Below are positions 8,901-18,056 of a stretch of DNA of 46,310 bases, one piece after another. Under the pieces are notes generated by a model. The model was not told where the DNA came from. It saw only the letters and a list, made by a program, of their open reading frames with translations, and did no database searches. The stretch spans positions 1 to 46,310 of the IMG/VR virus record IMGVR_UViG_3300031784_000056; one strand, written 5' to 3'. This DNA is from a virus. Both the position numbers and the translations under genes were made by a program. Position 1 is the first letter of the stretch; each line of letters begins with the position of its first letter.

Positions 8901-11900
8901 AGCATGGTTAAACCTAGGTGTTAACTCTAATGGAAGTGGTCTAACTGGAAGTCAAATTTCTTCTGGAATCAGAGAAACCTTGCAAGCTGGGTATGATCCA
9001 AATGGGTTAATGAATGAGGCAGCATCTACTTTAGGTGGAGATAGAAGTCAATCATCAAGAAGAACTAAAGCAGCTTTAGAAAAACTAATTGCTTCTTTAG
9101 AGAGTCCAGAAAATGCAAATAGAATGATTGGCGGGAAAGCAGACCCGTTTGGATTTGAAAAACTTGCAAAAGAAATATACAGACCAGCACTCCGTGGAAT
9201 TAAAATTGATTCTGGAAGAGCTGGTGGAACAAGAAACCTATATTCTGCAATATCTCAAATATTTACTGAAAGAGCTAAAGAAGTTTTAACTAGAGATGAA
9301 GCAATATCTCGTGGACTACTAACTGGATCCCCAACTGGATCAAGGCAAATGGGACAGATGGTTAAGAGAAGAGATGGAAGATTAACATGGGTCAGCGAAA
9401 ATAGAACAATAGGCTCTAGAGTTCCTTCGTGGGCAAGGGGAACAAATTTACCAACATTGCTAACTACATCAAGTGGTATTAGTCATGCTCTTAAATTGCT
9501 TAGAAGAAATTCTGGTGGAATGATACCAGGATATAATGCTGGCGGAGTTGTCGGAAATGTATTAAAGAGTACAGCTTTTAAAAACGTAGGAGCAAAGTTT
9601 GGAAAAATAGGAGAAAAGTGGGGTGCCACTTCTCTATCCATTGGTATGGGAAGAAAGCTATTCGGAAGTTCAGGACTAACACCTAAAGCACAAAACTTAA
9701 TGTACGGCAAGCTAGTTGAAAATCTTGAAAAAGAAAGACCATACGGATACGTAAAAGATGCTCAGGGCAGTCTTCAAAAAGCCCTAGAGCCAGATATTGT
9801 AGATACACTTCTTAAATCCGCTGCTGGAGATGTTCTTAGCACAGGAGGAAAAAGTTTAAGTAAAATTGATAGAGAGATATTAAGAACCAAGTTTGCAAAC
9901 TGGGATTCAAAGTCATGGACACCTTCAACTACTAAAGTAAGAAAACAAATGTTTGGAATGAACAAAGGCGGAATGGTGCCAGGTGTTCAATATTTTAATA
10001 GAGGCGGAAAGGTAAAAGGCGTTCAGTATTTAAATGAAGGAAGCGTTGTTAAACCAATAACATTTGGATCAGCATATAGAGAACAAAGAGATAAGGGTTT
10101 TATTGGTAAAGGTTTAGTTGGCGGACCTATGGCTGGTATGGGCGTTGGTATGGGAATGCAAATGGCTGGAGGCGCTATAGGTGGACAGGGTGGACAGATT
10201 ATGCAATTTGCATCTGTCATTCCAATGCTTGCCCCAAACATGCTTGGTTCTTTAGGAAAGATAGCTACAGGATTTAAGGGTGTTGGTGGCGCAGCCGCAC
10301 TTGCTGGAAAATTAATTGGTATAGCATTTAGAGTAGGTCCACTATTAGCAGTAACTGGAGCAATAGCTGGAGCGGTAGCTATATACAGAAAGTTTACACA
10401 AGAACAAGAACAAAACAGACTAGAGCAATCAAACTCTAACGGTATAACAAAGAAATCAGCAGAAGAAGCTGGCATTCAGTACAACAATCTTTCTGAATCA
10501 ATTAAGTCAGTAAATCAGCAACTAGATCTAACTAGAGCTAAAGGAAGAAATGCCTATGAGGCATTAAATTCATCAGGAGTTCAAGGTCTAACTCTAAGCA
10601 TTAAAGAATTAAAAGATGGCATTAAGAATGCAAAAGAAAATCAAAAAGAATTAGTTGCAACCTTTAGCAATATAGATGTTTCTGGAGATGTTAATAAGCA
10701 GGCAAAGGTAACAGAAATTGCAACAAATCTAAAGGCACAATTTGTAGCTGCTGGCATGACTGCTCAAGAAGCAACCAATAAAATATACGCAATTATATCT
10801 GCATCAGATAAGGCTGGAATGGCATTCAATGCAATATCTGGCAAGGGCTTTAGAGAAATTGTTGACGCATCATCTGCGGCAAATGCAATGATTACAAAGC
10901 TAAATTCTAATATGGACAAGATAAGCGGAAAAGATTTAGGAGAGTCTTTATCTAATATAGTTGACACTCTGGACCTTCAGCTTGATAAGTTAATGAAGAC
11001 CAAAAAGGCTAATGGCGATATGATGACACAACAAGAAGCCATGGTAGAAATATTAGACGATATTAATTTAAAGAAAAATTCAGAGCTAACCTTAACACAA
11101 AACCAGGTTAATAGCTTAAAGGAATCCCACCCAGAGCTTGCTGCAATATTAAATCAAACAGACAACGTTGCTGGAGTTTATGCTAAATGGAGAGTTCTTT
11201 TAAGTGGAGTTCGTGTAGATCTAAAAAATATTAGCTCAGACCAAGCGCAAACAATTGCAACATTCCAAGCTCAAATAGATAGCGCAATTGAAAGCGCTGG
11301 AAAGAATGGCGGAGGCACAGGCATATTGTCTGCTGCTCAAAAGTCTATTATATCTTTGCAAAAACTAATTGCAGCTGGTGGACAAAAGGCTGCTGTAGCA
11401 GCACAAAAAACACAAGATCAGATTAAAGAAGAAATTAAGCTTATTGATAAAAAGATTGATAAGATTAATGAAGAAGCAAATGCTAGAAAGAAAGCATTAG
11501 AGGCTGCACAGAATAAAGAAAATCTTGCCCTTGAGATTCAAAAGGCTCAGCTAGAATACGCAGACAAGCTAGCAGCTGGAGATATGGCAGGAGCTGCACA
11601 GGCTCAATTAAAGATTAAGCAACTTGTTGGGGAAAGAGAAACTCAAAAGGCTATAGATGCAATTGAGGAAAATAGAGCAAAGCGTGAAAAAGAATTAATT
11701 GCTCAAAGAGAAAAACTTCAGAATCAAGCTGATAAGGCTGCAAAGAATTTAACAAATGCTCAAAACAATGCTGCAACATCTACCACAAGAATGAATAAGG
11801 TGGCTCAATATAGTAATGAGTATGAGCGACTTGTAAAAGAAAGCATTAATATTAGTGCCATGAAAACTGGCACTGCTGCAGAAAGAAAACAAAAAGAAAC

Positions 11901-12810
11901 TGCAGAGTCAGAGCTTAGGGGTGCATTGGCAGACCTTTCAAAGATGGTTTCTGGAGATGCTAAGGGAAGCGACAAGGTGCTTGCTACGGAACTAAAAAAG
12001 ATTTTTGGTGGAAAGCTAATCAACAAAGAGACTGGCGAATCTCAGGCTGGATATATTCAGGGTGGCAAGCATCCTAAATCTACAGTTTCTACATATGTGC
12101 CAAAGGGTGCAGACACAGCACTAGCTAACGATGCCAAAGCAGTTTTAAATATGGCTGAAAGTATTAAGGGTGGTGCCACATTATACGATGTTATGATGGC
12201 AATTAAGAATGATAAGGGCGATAAGGTTTACGGCACAAAAGCTACAGCAAAACAAATTGATGATAATACTTATGATAAGTATATACAAAAAGATGGCAGC
12301 CTAAGTGCTCAAGGTAGAAGAGCCATTATGAATGCAAACAAACTAGGTTCTGGACAATACTTTACATATGAAGGAAAAACATATAAGGGTAATAGCGGCG
12401 GAGCAAATGATTTCTTGCCAGCAATTTTACAAAAAGCGTCAGGCGGATACATCTCTGGCCCAGGAACTGGAACATCTGATTCTATTCCAGCCATGCTTTC
12501 AAATGGTGAGTTTGTCATTAATGCTAAATCTGCTTCATCATTCGGCTATGGAAATCTTGAGCAGATTAACAAGATGGCAGCTGGCGGTCTTGCTACAAAG
12601 TTTAATATACCTTCATACTCTACAGGCGGAAGAATTAAGTATGCAGACGGCGGGGATGTTTCAAGAAACTCTAATGTTACAATTAATGCTACACTTAATT
12701 TTGCAGAAGCGCCAAAGAACGGCAGAGAGCTCTGGAAAGAGTTTAAAGAAATTGCTAGATCAGAAGGTGCAAAAGTTGGAGAAAGCGTACTTATGGGGAG
12801 AATGAATTAA
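5956..12810 (+). CDS. Tape measure protein
   Basis: At 2284 residues this is the largest gene and sets tail length. Residues about 170-480 match the TP901-type tape measure core (WAGRQLTVGLTVPLAAFGKA, then a long helical region with GVSFKDTITLAADIA). Hydrophobic stretches lie around 530-570 and 1390-1480 (Gly/Ala-rich, likely membrane-active when DNA is injected). A repeated motif of the type PGTGxTDxxPAMLxxGEFVxN occurs near residues 910 and 2166. Strong coiled coil is expected at about 1815-1935. At roughly 1.5 angstrom per residue, the tail would be near 340 nm. No peptidase or lysozyme motif was recognised. The TAA overlaps the next ATG (TAATG). Confidence 0.93.
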   Translation: MADENIVTNIVANADFSGLIADVNKVTASLSKLQAQIIQSDTRLASQVATMNRSFGENLRRTGQFSTHFVTLTSDVEKFGTNLDRGQMKLRQYFQTFQQHTKTQGGLIRDLAKQQVALQNAIIQPMGKNAQGLMQYSVHIPQGLDAVKNKAALAKQELQIMNKVIQDGGVQMINWGKNTQWAGRQLTVGLTVPLAAFGKAAADAFRMADAELVRLTKVYGGVAATSAAELSKIRNEVSATAKEISKAYGVSFKDTITLAADIAATGKQGDELLASVKETSRLAVLGEVDRQEAMKATLAIQTTFKQNTDQLSESINFLNSVENQTSTTLNDLVEAIPKAGPVIQGLGGSVQDLALYLTAMKEGGINASEGANALKSALASLINPTKVAKEKFSEMGIDLGGIVAKNAGNLTGTLFALQEALDQLDPLQKQQAIEQLFGKFQFSRLNALFANLGKQGSQTLQVMDLMKASSQELAQVAGRELSMVTESASGKYKRAVEGLKADLAGIGDEFLKIQTFFINIVDGIVKFINKLPDPIKSVLTFVTGFTAIIGPVIMLTGVLANFFGYIIKGASHFRALFKGGEGWKMLTPEILAAQKAGSLVEATFYSDAKAATVLKTAIAGLVTEFELLQSKAMTGAVSVAPAMSTMAGNLVKASGGRVVDPNHPLISPEDTRSMSHLNPVAGMTTDQRAAQTIFGVVPGAPKVNQKIGNNPQIYMEGDLPKIPGLTSIGGASTGVVAEEAAKWHAMTGALAMQSQAEIALLKKEVATTGLITSELSDSYQALLPTMTKLTANAAAESAAIVAQLQAGKLTVDQARAKIIQLNAQVEAMMTQASIDIAGQQGRSISLTSVPLLDQPVVNKDGKSNMKELARPGRTRDLLNKIARGLGVKTFGAGYSTETTIPKRFNRGNIVPGTGNTDTVPAMLTPGEFVVNKEATAANLPLLEAINGGKGSGGPNYNKGGKALRLQRTHITDDLSGLALLLPAWLNLGVNSNGSGLTGSQISSGIRETLQAGYDPNGLMNEAASTLGGDRSQSSRRTKAALEKLIASLESPENANRMIGGKADPFGFEKLAKEIYRPALRGIKIDSGRAGGTRNLYSAISQIFTERAKEVLTRDEAISRGLLTGSPTGSRQMGQMVKRRDGRLTWVSENRTIGSRVPSWARGTNLPTLLTTSSGISHALKLLRRNSGGMIPGYNAGGVVGNVLKSTAFKNVGAKFGKIGEKWGATSLSIGMGRKLFGSSGLTPKAQNLMYGKLVENLEKERPYGYVKDAQGSLQKALEPDIVDTLLKSAAGDVLSTGGKSLSKIDREILRTKFANWDSKSWTPSTTKVRKQMFGMNKGGMVPGVQYFNRGGKVKGVQYLNEGSVVKPITFGSAYREQRDKGFIGKGLVGGPMAGMGVGMGMQMAGGAIGGQGGQIMQFASVIPMLAPNMLGSLGKIATGFKGVGGAAALAGKLIGIAFRVGPLLAVTGAIAGAVAIYRKFTQEQEQNRLEQSNSNGITKKSAEEAGIQYNNLSESIKSVNQQLDLTRAKGRNAYEALNSSGVQGLTLSIKELKDGIKNAKENQKELVATFSNIDVSGDVNKQAKVTEIATNLKAQFVAAGMTAQEATNKIYAIISASDKAGMAFNAISGKGFREIVDASSAANAMITKLNSNMDKISGKDLGESLSNIVDTLDLQLDKLMKTKKANGDMMTQQEAMVEILDDINLKKNSELTLTQNQVNSLKESHPELAAILNQTDNVAGVYAKWRVLLSGVRVDLKNISSDQAQTIATFQAQIDSAIESAGKNGGGTGILSAAQKSIISLQKLIAAGGQKAAVAAQKTQDQIKEEIKLIDKKIDKINEEANARKKALEAAQNKENLALEIQKAQLEYADKLAAGDMAGAAQAQLKIKQLVGERETQKAIDAIEENRAKREKELIAQREKLQNQADKAAKNLTNAQNNAATSTTRMNKVAQYSNEYERLVKESINISAMKTGTAAERKQKETAESELRGALADLSKMVSGDAKGSDKVLATELKKIFGGKLINKETGESQAGYIQGGKHPKSTVSTYVPKGADTALANDAKAVLNMAESIKGGATLYDVMMAIKNDKGDKVYGTKATAKQIDDNTYDKYIQKDGSLSAQGRRAIMNANKLGSGQYFTYEGKTYKGNSGGANDFLPAILQKASGGYISGPGTGTSDSIPAMLSNGEFVINAKSASSFGYGNLEQINKMAAGGLATKFNIPSYSTGGRIKYADGGDVSRNSNVTINATLNFAEAPKNGRELWKEFKEIARSEGAKVGESVLMGRMN

Positions 12811-13292
12811 TGTCAAGCACAGTATATTTACCAGTAGGATCGCTTCTATATATTGATACATCTACTACAGATACACCAACATGGGTAAAGCTTTCAGAGC
12901 ACAACAGACAGCCAATGTCTATTGGGCAAAACCGTATTCAGAAGGTAACAAGAATGAGTAACGGTACACTTAGAAAATTCTTTATTGCAGATAAAAGAGA
13001 GTTCAGCACATCTTGGAATATGTTGCCATCATTTTCAAATATGACAGTAGATGCTGGATATGGGGCGGTAGATCTAAAATCATATTTTGAAGGCACTAAG
13101 GGCCAAGGCGTTTTCAAGCTTAAAATCGTATATGGCAAGAATCAAACAACACCATTTGCAGACAGAGAAGAGATATTCTTGGTGTCCTTTACATCTTGCA
13201 GTTTTGAGGTAGTAAAAAGAAACGTTAAGGATTCTTCAAGCGATCCAGCTCAAGAATTTTGGAATGTATCTATTGCAATGGAGCAGGTATAA
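12810..13292 (+). CDS. Distal tail / minor tail protein
   Basis: A 160-residue beta-rich protein that follows the tape measure gene, where siphophages usually carry the distal tail protein that closes the tube and starts the tip. The sequence alternates strands (REFSTSWNMLPSF, FKLKIVYGKNQTTPF, EEIFLVSFTSCSFEVVKRN) and ends in a strand with WNVSIAMEQV, compatible with a tube-like or Dit-like beta barrel. It is joined to both neighbours by TAATG junctions. I found no diagnostic motif. Confidence 0.55.
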   Translation: MSSTVYLPVGSLLYIDTSTTDTPTWVKLSEHNRQPMSIGQNRIQKVTRMSNGTLRKFFIADKREFSTSWNMLPSFSNMTVDAGYGAVDLKSYFEGTKGQGVFKLKIVYGKNQTTPFADREEIFLVSFTSCSFEVVKRNVKDSSSDPAQEFWNVSIAMEQV

Positions 13293-15541
13293 TGATTACC
13301 TCAGTTCCATCATCAAATAATACCACTGTTCAAAACATATTCAAGCAGCAGTCTTCTGTTAAAATAAATACAGGATGCACAATAGAATATAATATGAATT
13401 CAATGCTTGATAATATTACAGTAACATATCCTGCGACAATGGATCAATATTATGCTAAATCTGAAAACGGCAAGGTCAATACATACAAAAAGCTGTTTCC
13501 AATTGATTCAATTATTAAACCTTTTAGGCCAGCATACTCTGGGGTCAAGTATCTTATTTGGACAACACTGCAAACAGATACACCAGCAAATAGTTTTTAT
13601 TCTCCAAGAACATTAATCTATCCAAGATCTACATCTCCACAAACAGACGGATATGAGTCAGCAGTAGCAACGCTATATCCCAGACTGTACTATCCTGGAG
13701 TAACAACTTCATACAAATATTGGGTAACCCCAATAAATCAATCTGCAGATATAACTGTTAATTATTCTATTACATCGGCAACAGTAAAAGAGGCTTCATC
13801 TTCTGGAGCTCTTATAACTTACAAAACACTAAATAACCACGGGTTCACTTCTGGACAAACAGTTACAATTACTGGTCTCTCAACATCTGCTTTTAATTTA
13901 TCTTCAAGCGTTATATCTTCTACTCCAACTCCAACATCTTTTACCATTGCTTCTTCAGCAACGGGAGCCTGGTCTAGAGATCAGTCTGCAACAGCTACAT
14001 TATCTGCAGCAACAAAGCCTGCTGTATCAAATAAAATTGTTGCAAGGTTTGAAAAAACACACGCTTTCCCAAGTAATTACACAATGACAATTACATATTC
14101 AGACTCAACAACAGCAACAGTAGGTCCATCTTCTGTAGATATATCAGGACAAGTTGTTCTTTACTACAACGGAACTACATGGACCTCAACAGAGCCTTCA
14201 TCTTATGCTACACCAAAGTTAATTAAATCAATTCGTCTGCAGGCAACAAACCCTGGCGGCGGAAAGGTTTTAGGTGTTATTGAGTTATCAGCTAGATGGA
14301 TAAAGGATATATCTTCAGATATAGTTTCACTTGATCTACAAAAAGAATCTTCTTCAAGCTCAGAAGATATTTTGCCCGTGGGTAAGATTACTGCAAATAG
14401 CTTAAGTATGGATATAGTTAAGTATAATCAATCTGCTCTTGAATATTTATCATATAACAGGGAGTCTGCATTTGATATTACAAAAAGCTACCTAGTAAAA
14501 AATGCTGAACTAAAGCCATACTTTTCGGTATACCACGCCGCAGGAACTTACGGCTCCGCTGGATCTTTGTATGACAAAGTCCCACAGGGATCATACTATA
14601 TAGACTCGTGGAACATAGGAGAGAACGGAGAGGTTTCCCTTAACGCTTTAGACGGAGCAAAGTATTTAATGGAAACGGTAGCCCCAGATATTCTTTGCGA
14701 GTCCTACCCAGTTACTAGTATTATAAGAAGGCTACTAGATTCTATTGGATTTACAAGCTACGAAATTAGAACTGCATCAGATGATAAATCAATACCAGTA
14801 GTTAATTACTGGTGGACAAATGCATCAAAAACAGTTTGGCAATGTCTACAAGAGCTATGCCGTGACATACAGATGAACGCTTTCTTTGATGAAAATAATA
14901 TTTTGCAGTTTGCAAGCCGTGATTATATTTACAAGAAAACTGCCATAGACTGGTCATTTACATATGATGCGGATGGAACAACTCTTCCAAATATAATTAA
15001 TTTTAATAAGCAAGAAATACCATCGGCTAACCAAGTTAAAATTTTATGGCAAAGCCAGCTCACATCTAACTATGCAGGAAACTCAGGAGATTTGTGGACA
15101 GATGAAGTTTCTTATTTAAGTGCTGGAGGATTAAGATCCAACATTGCTGCAGATACTTCTCCAGAGAATACAGTACTGGCAATAGATGTAGAAACACTAG
15201 ATCAATATAGCAATGCAACCTTGTATAACTACGCTGGATATGTTATGATTGATTCAGAAATAATTGAATACGACGCAATGCAATATCAATATACACCAAT
15301 AGGGTCTACCACATCACAGAATGTCTGGGTGTCATCCTCATCAGATGTAAACAAATATAGATATTTATCTAGGCCAGGATACTCTGATATCAATAAGCCA
15401 TCAGAGTCAGCATACTTTAGACCAACAGGATTGTATCGTGTAAAAACAAGAGGAGCTTTTGGAACAACCCCAGCATACCATGCAGCCTCCTCACTTACTG
15501 GATTGGCAGACTGGTCTCAAAGAAAGGCGACGTGGGAATAA
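13292..15541 (+). CDS. Tail hub / tail tip protein (Tal-like)
   Basis: A protein of 749 residues. I start it at the ATG at 13292 (TAATG junction, GGAG at 13280-13283) rather than at an upstream in-frame ATG inside the previous gene. The C-terminal half contains the stretch around SWNIGENGEVSLNALD and a short segment with VWQCLQELCRDIQMNAFFDENN, a pattern seen in baseplate-hub/tail-associated proteins of siphophages. The N-terminal third is beta-rich and Ser/Thr-rich (carbohydrate-binding-like). It probably forms the central tail tip. Confidence 0.6.
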   Translation: MITSVPSSNNTTVQNIFKQQSSVKINTGCTIEYNMNSMLDNITVTYPATMDQYYAKSENGKVNTYKKLFPIDSIIKPFRPAYSGVKYLIWTTLQTDTPANSFYSPRTLIYPRSTSPQTDGYESAVATLYPRLYYPGVTTSYKYWVTPINQSADITVNYSITSATVKEASSSGALITYKTLNNHGFTSGQTVTITGLSTSAFNLSSSVISSTPTPTSFTIASSATGAWSRDQSATATLSAATKPAVSNKIVARFEKTHAFPSNYTMTITYSDSTTATVGPSSVDISGQVVLYYNGTTWTSTEPSSYATPKLIKSIRLQATNPGGGKVLGVIELSARWIKDISSDIVSLDLQKESSSSSEDILPVGKITANSLSMDIVKYNQSALEYLSYNRESAFDITKSYLVKNAELKPYFSVYHAAGTYGSAGSLYDKVPQGSYYIDSWNIGENGEVSLNALDGAKYLMETVAPDILCESYPVTSIIRRLLDSIGFTSYEIRTASDDKSIPVVNYWWTNASKTVWQCLQELCRDIQMNAFFDENNILQFASRDYIYKKTAIDWSFTYDADGTTLPNIINFNKQEIPSANQVKILWQSQLTSNYAGNSGDLWTDEVSYLSAGGLRSNIAADTSPENTVLAIDVETLDQYSNATLYNYAGYVMIDSEIIEYDAMQYQYTPIGSTTSQNVWVSSSSDVNKYRYLSRPGYSDINKPSESAYFRPTGLYRVKTRGAFGTTPAYHAASSLTGLADWSQRKATWE

Positions 15542-17253
15542 TGGCAGCATATAGAGAATTCGAGCCGTACGTATCACAGTCAACAACTAATATTGGTGGC
15601 ATACCAGAAATAACTTTTGAATCAACCTCATCAATCTCTGTAAAAGTTTCTAAAACCAATATGACAACTGAGCCAGTAAATTATTCAGTAACCTACTATA
15701 AGCTAGACGCATCAAATAATATTGTAGCTGGAAGCTCTCAAACGGTAACAAAAACTTCAAATCCATTTACAATAGAATCTCTTTCAACAAATCAGTCTTA
15801 TGCCATATCGGTAAAAGCGTGGGACGGAACACAGTTCGGCAATATTGTATATAGAACATTTACTACCCCTATAGAATATAATGTGGCAGGATATAAGGGT
15901 GTTGTTGTTGACCCAACTAAGGCAGCAGCAGCAAAGTCATTTTTAAGAATGACAAACAACTCATCTAGCCCAAAACAATACTCTGTGGCATATAGATCAT
16001 TTAATGCTATTACATTGCCAAGCACCACAATATCTTATGCAGGCATTCCTTCTTATCTGCAAGACGCAATAAATTCATATTCAACAAGCCACTACGCCTT
16101 TGGGACAAAGATGTTTTTAGAGTCTATTATTGATAGAACAAAGCAGTCGGCTGGGTTTGGATTTTTTGTAGATGGACAAGGCAACGACGGATATTATGTT
16201 TTAATTGATAGCACAGAAACAGCAGGAGCTGTAAATAAAAAAGAGGTAAGAATATGTAAGGTCAAGGGCGGAGATATACGTGTTCTTAATGATACTCAAA
16301 AGAATACAATAACAACCCTTAATGGTGTATACGGAGGAAGAGCATATGATATTGATGTTAAGGTTAAAGTTCAATTATCAAGTGTTAAAATTAACGTATA
16401 TGTAAACGGTTTCTTGATTACAGCAACAGATAGCTCTGGAGTCTATGAGGATGAAAATGGCAAGAAGTCTGTTAATCAAATACTAAAACCAACTAAAACA
16501 GTTGCGGTAGTATGTAAGTATGGAGAAGCAATATTTGATTATGTTTATGGCACTGACATTCTAGAAAAATCTTACAATGACTCTGAGTTTGTAAAAAATA
16601 TGTATAGGGGATCTTTTTCTAATGATTATTTAAATGTTGGATTTGGAGACATTATATATAATAATTCTGTAGAAGAAGACAATCAGTCAAAGCCAGTAGG
16701 CCTAGATGAGTTTGGTACTTCGGTTAGAGAAATAAGAAAAGTTGATCTAAGATACAATAGCGCACCAGCATATCCAATTAAATTTTCAACAGGATTAAAT
16801 ACATCTGTCAAAGTTCTAGGGTCAAAGCTTAGCAATTTTGGTGGAGAGACTTATGTTTTAAATAATAGCTCCGCCCTTACTCCACTAAATGACGAAAAGT
16901 CAGCAACATTTTATTTATATGGTGACACGATTGCTCCGTCTGGAACATTAGAGTATAACTCAGACATTTTATCCGACTACATAAACCAGGAGCCAGTAGT
17001 ATTCGAATCTTCTTGGCTACAAAATCTCTCTGATGTAGAGGCGCTAGGAGCATGGATAAAAAATAATATTGTAAATAAAGGTAAGCTAATTAATTTATCT
17101 ATATTTGGAAACCCATTCATTGCGGTTGGAGATATTGTTTCTGTTAAATACTCATACCAGGGCCTAGACGGAACACAAAAATTTATAGTTACAAATGTTA
17201 GACACACGTTTAGCGATGGCTTAGATACGGAGATCACATGTCGATCCCTGTAG
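15541..17253 (+). CDS. Minor tail protein with FN3 and lectin-like domains
   Basis: A protein of 570 residues from the ATG at 15541, which overlaps the previous TAA; a GTG at 15532 would add three residues but has no better support. Residues about 15-105 form an FN3-like domain (VNYSVTYYKLD...SYAISVKAWD). Residues about 110-340 look like a concanavalin-type lectin/glucanase fold (AGFGFFVDGQGNDGYYVLID, KINVYVNGFLI). The last 60 residues resemble the end of hub proteins (FIAVGDIVSVKYSYQG, TDTEITCR-like ending). It probably helps bind a surface glycan. Its stop codon lies inside the palindrome of the next promoter. Confidence 0.6.
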   Translation: MAAYREFEPYVSQSTTNIGGIPEITFESTSSISVKVSKTNMTTEPVNYSVTYYKLDASNNIVAGSSQTVTKTSNPFTIESLSTNQSYAISVKAWDGTQFGNIVYRTFTTPIEYNVAGYKGVVVDPTKAAAAKSFLRMTNNSSSPKQYSVAYRSFNAITLPSTTISYAGIPSYLQDAINSYSTSHYAFGTKMFLESIIDRTKQSAGFGFFVDGQGNDGYYVLIDSTETAGAVNKKEVRICKVKGGDIRVLNDTQKNTITTLNGVYGGRAYDIDVKVKVQLSSVKINVYVNGFLITATDSSGVYEDENGKKSVNQILKPTKTVAVVCKYGEAIFDYVYGTDILEKSYNDSEFVKNMYRGSFSNDYLNVGFGDIIYNNSVEEDNQSKPVGLDEFGTSVREIRKVDLRYNSAPAYPIKFSTGLNTSVKVLGSKLSNFGGETYVLNNSSALTPLNDEKSATFYLYGDTIAPSGTLEYNSDILSDYINQEPVVFESSWLQNLSDVEALGAWIKNNIVNKGKLINLSIFGNPFIAVGDIVSVKYSYQGLDGTQKFIVTNVRHTFSDGLDTEITCRSL

Positions 17254-17271
17254 TCGACTAAATGATATAAT
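17251..17271 (+). promoter_or_regulatory. Leaderless promoter with TAGTCGACTA palindrome (copy 1)
   Basis: The extended -10 TGaTATAAT (17263-17271) is followed by six bases and then the ATG at 17278, so the transcript should start at or next to the start codon. The perfect 10-bp palindrome TAGTCGACTA (17251-17260) ends 5 nt before the -10 hexamer and includes the previous stop codon. No Shine-Dalgarno sequence is present. The same arrangement occurs at 39718-39743. Confidence 0.68.
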
Positions 17272-17277
17272 ATTAAA

Positions 17278-18048
17278 ATGACACAAGACAATAATAGAGT
17301 TGATGGGAAATCAGTTGTTACTGGCCCTCCTATTGTTTTGCCAAAAAATTCCCCAGATCGTGTTTTTGTAAAAAGAACATTAGGAATAGATATTGATGAA
17401 GGAAAGTCTAGCAGCTCTCCATCTCCATTTTCTATTGGCGGAGGTTCAGGAGGTTCTGGCGGACCAACACCCCCAGACCCAAAGCCACCAGTAGCAATAA
17501 ATGATATACCACAATTAACTGACATTGAAAACATTACTTACCAGCAATATTATAATACTGCTAATGCAATAAGAATTAGGGCCATAGTTAAAATTAGAAA
17601 CTCTAGTAAAAATAAAGCCAACGTTATTGGTGTAGACGCTAGAAATCAACAGAACGGTGAGGCAACTTCAACCGAGTCTGGAACACCTTCAGGATTTATA
17701 ACACCTTCACCATCGGTACCATCAGTTGCTTTTGACAGAACTGGCAGCGCAGTAGCTTGGGGATGGAACAATGTAAGCGGACTTGGCTCGTACCAATCTG
17801 TTACTTATCAGTGGGAAATAAGAACAAGTTCTAGTACAACAAGCACACGAATAAGTTCTGGAACAAAAGCATATGTATCTGGTGGATTGTTAGCAATAGG
17901 AGATAGCGGAAAGACTAGAAACTATAGAGTTAGCTCAGCGCAAGGAGATACTGCGGCAACACTTGATCCAAGATGGTTGAGAGTAAGAGCAGTTGTTTTG
18001 GCAACGGACGGCAAAACATATTATTCAGGATATTCTGAACCAATCTAA
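17278..18048 (+). CDS. Tail-associated protein with Gly/Pro linker
   Basis: A 256-residue protein of unknown function. Residues 45-75 are a Ser/Gly/Pro linker (SIGGGSGGSGGPTPPDPKPP) that separates a short basic N-terminal anchor from a beta-rich C-terminal part with an Ig/FN3-like look (SVTYQWEIRTSSSTTSTRIS, then VRAVVLATDGKTYYSGYSE, both typical of tail 'Ig' domains). It has no ribosome-binding site; the ATG lies 7 nt after a promoter -10, which suggests leaderless translation. Set among tail-fibre genes, it is likely a tail or fibre component. Confidence 0.5.
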   Translation: MTQDNNRVDGKSVVTGPPIVLPKNSPDRVFVKRTLGIDIDEGKSSSSPSPFSIGGGSGGSGGPTPPDPKPPVAINDIPQLTDIENITYQQYYNTANAIRIRAIVKIRNSSKNKANVIGVDARNQQNGEATSTESGTPSGFITPSPSVPSVAFDRTGSAVAWGWNNVSGLGSYQSVTYQWEIRTSSSTTSTRISSGTKAYVSGGLLAIGDSGKTRNYRVSSAQGDTAATLDPRWLRVRAVVLATDGKTYYSGYSEPI

Positions 18049-18056
18049 GGAGAATC

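Noticed and set aside
10023-10475. A minus-strand open frame of 150 codons opposite the tape measure Gly/Ala-rich region
   Set aside because: Its Pro/Ile/Ala-rich product mirrors the GC-biased codons of the sense strand; no other minus-strand gene is supported.
12368-12805. A plus-strand open frame of 145 codons inside the tape measure gene
   Set aside because: It is in another frame of a clear gene, has no ribosome-binding site and gives a Leu/Gln-rich product with no recognisable pattern.
13259-13291. Extra N-terminal residues for the tail hub protein
   Set aside because: They lie inside the previous gene; the ATG at 13292 has the TAATG junction and GGAG that neighbours use.
13288-13293. 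TATAAT at a gene junction as a promoter
   Set aside because: No TG extension or -35; it is formed by a Tyr codon end, stop and start codons.
16977-17534. A minus-strand open frame of 185 codons
   Set aside because: It runs opposite to well-supported tail genes and their promoter, and its product is a low-complexity Pro/Gly shadow of the Gly/Pro linker region.
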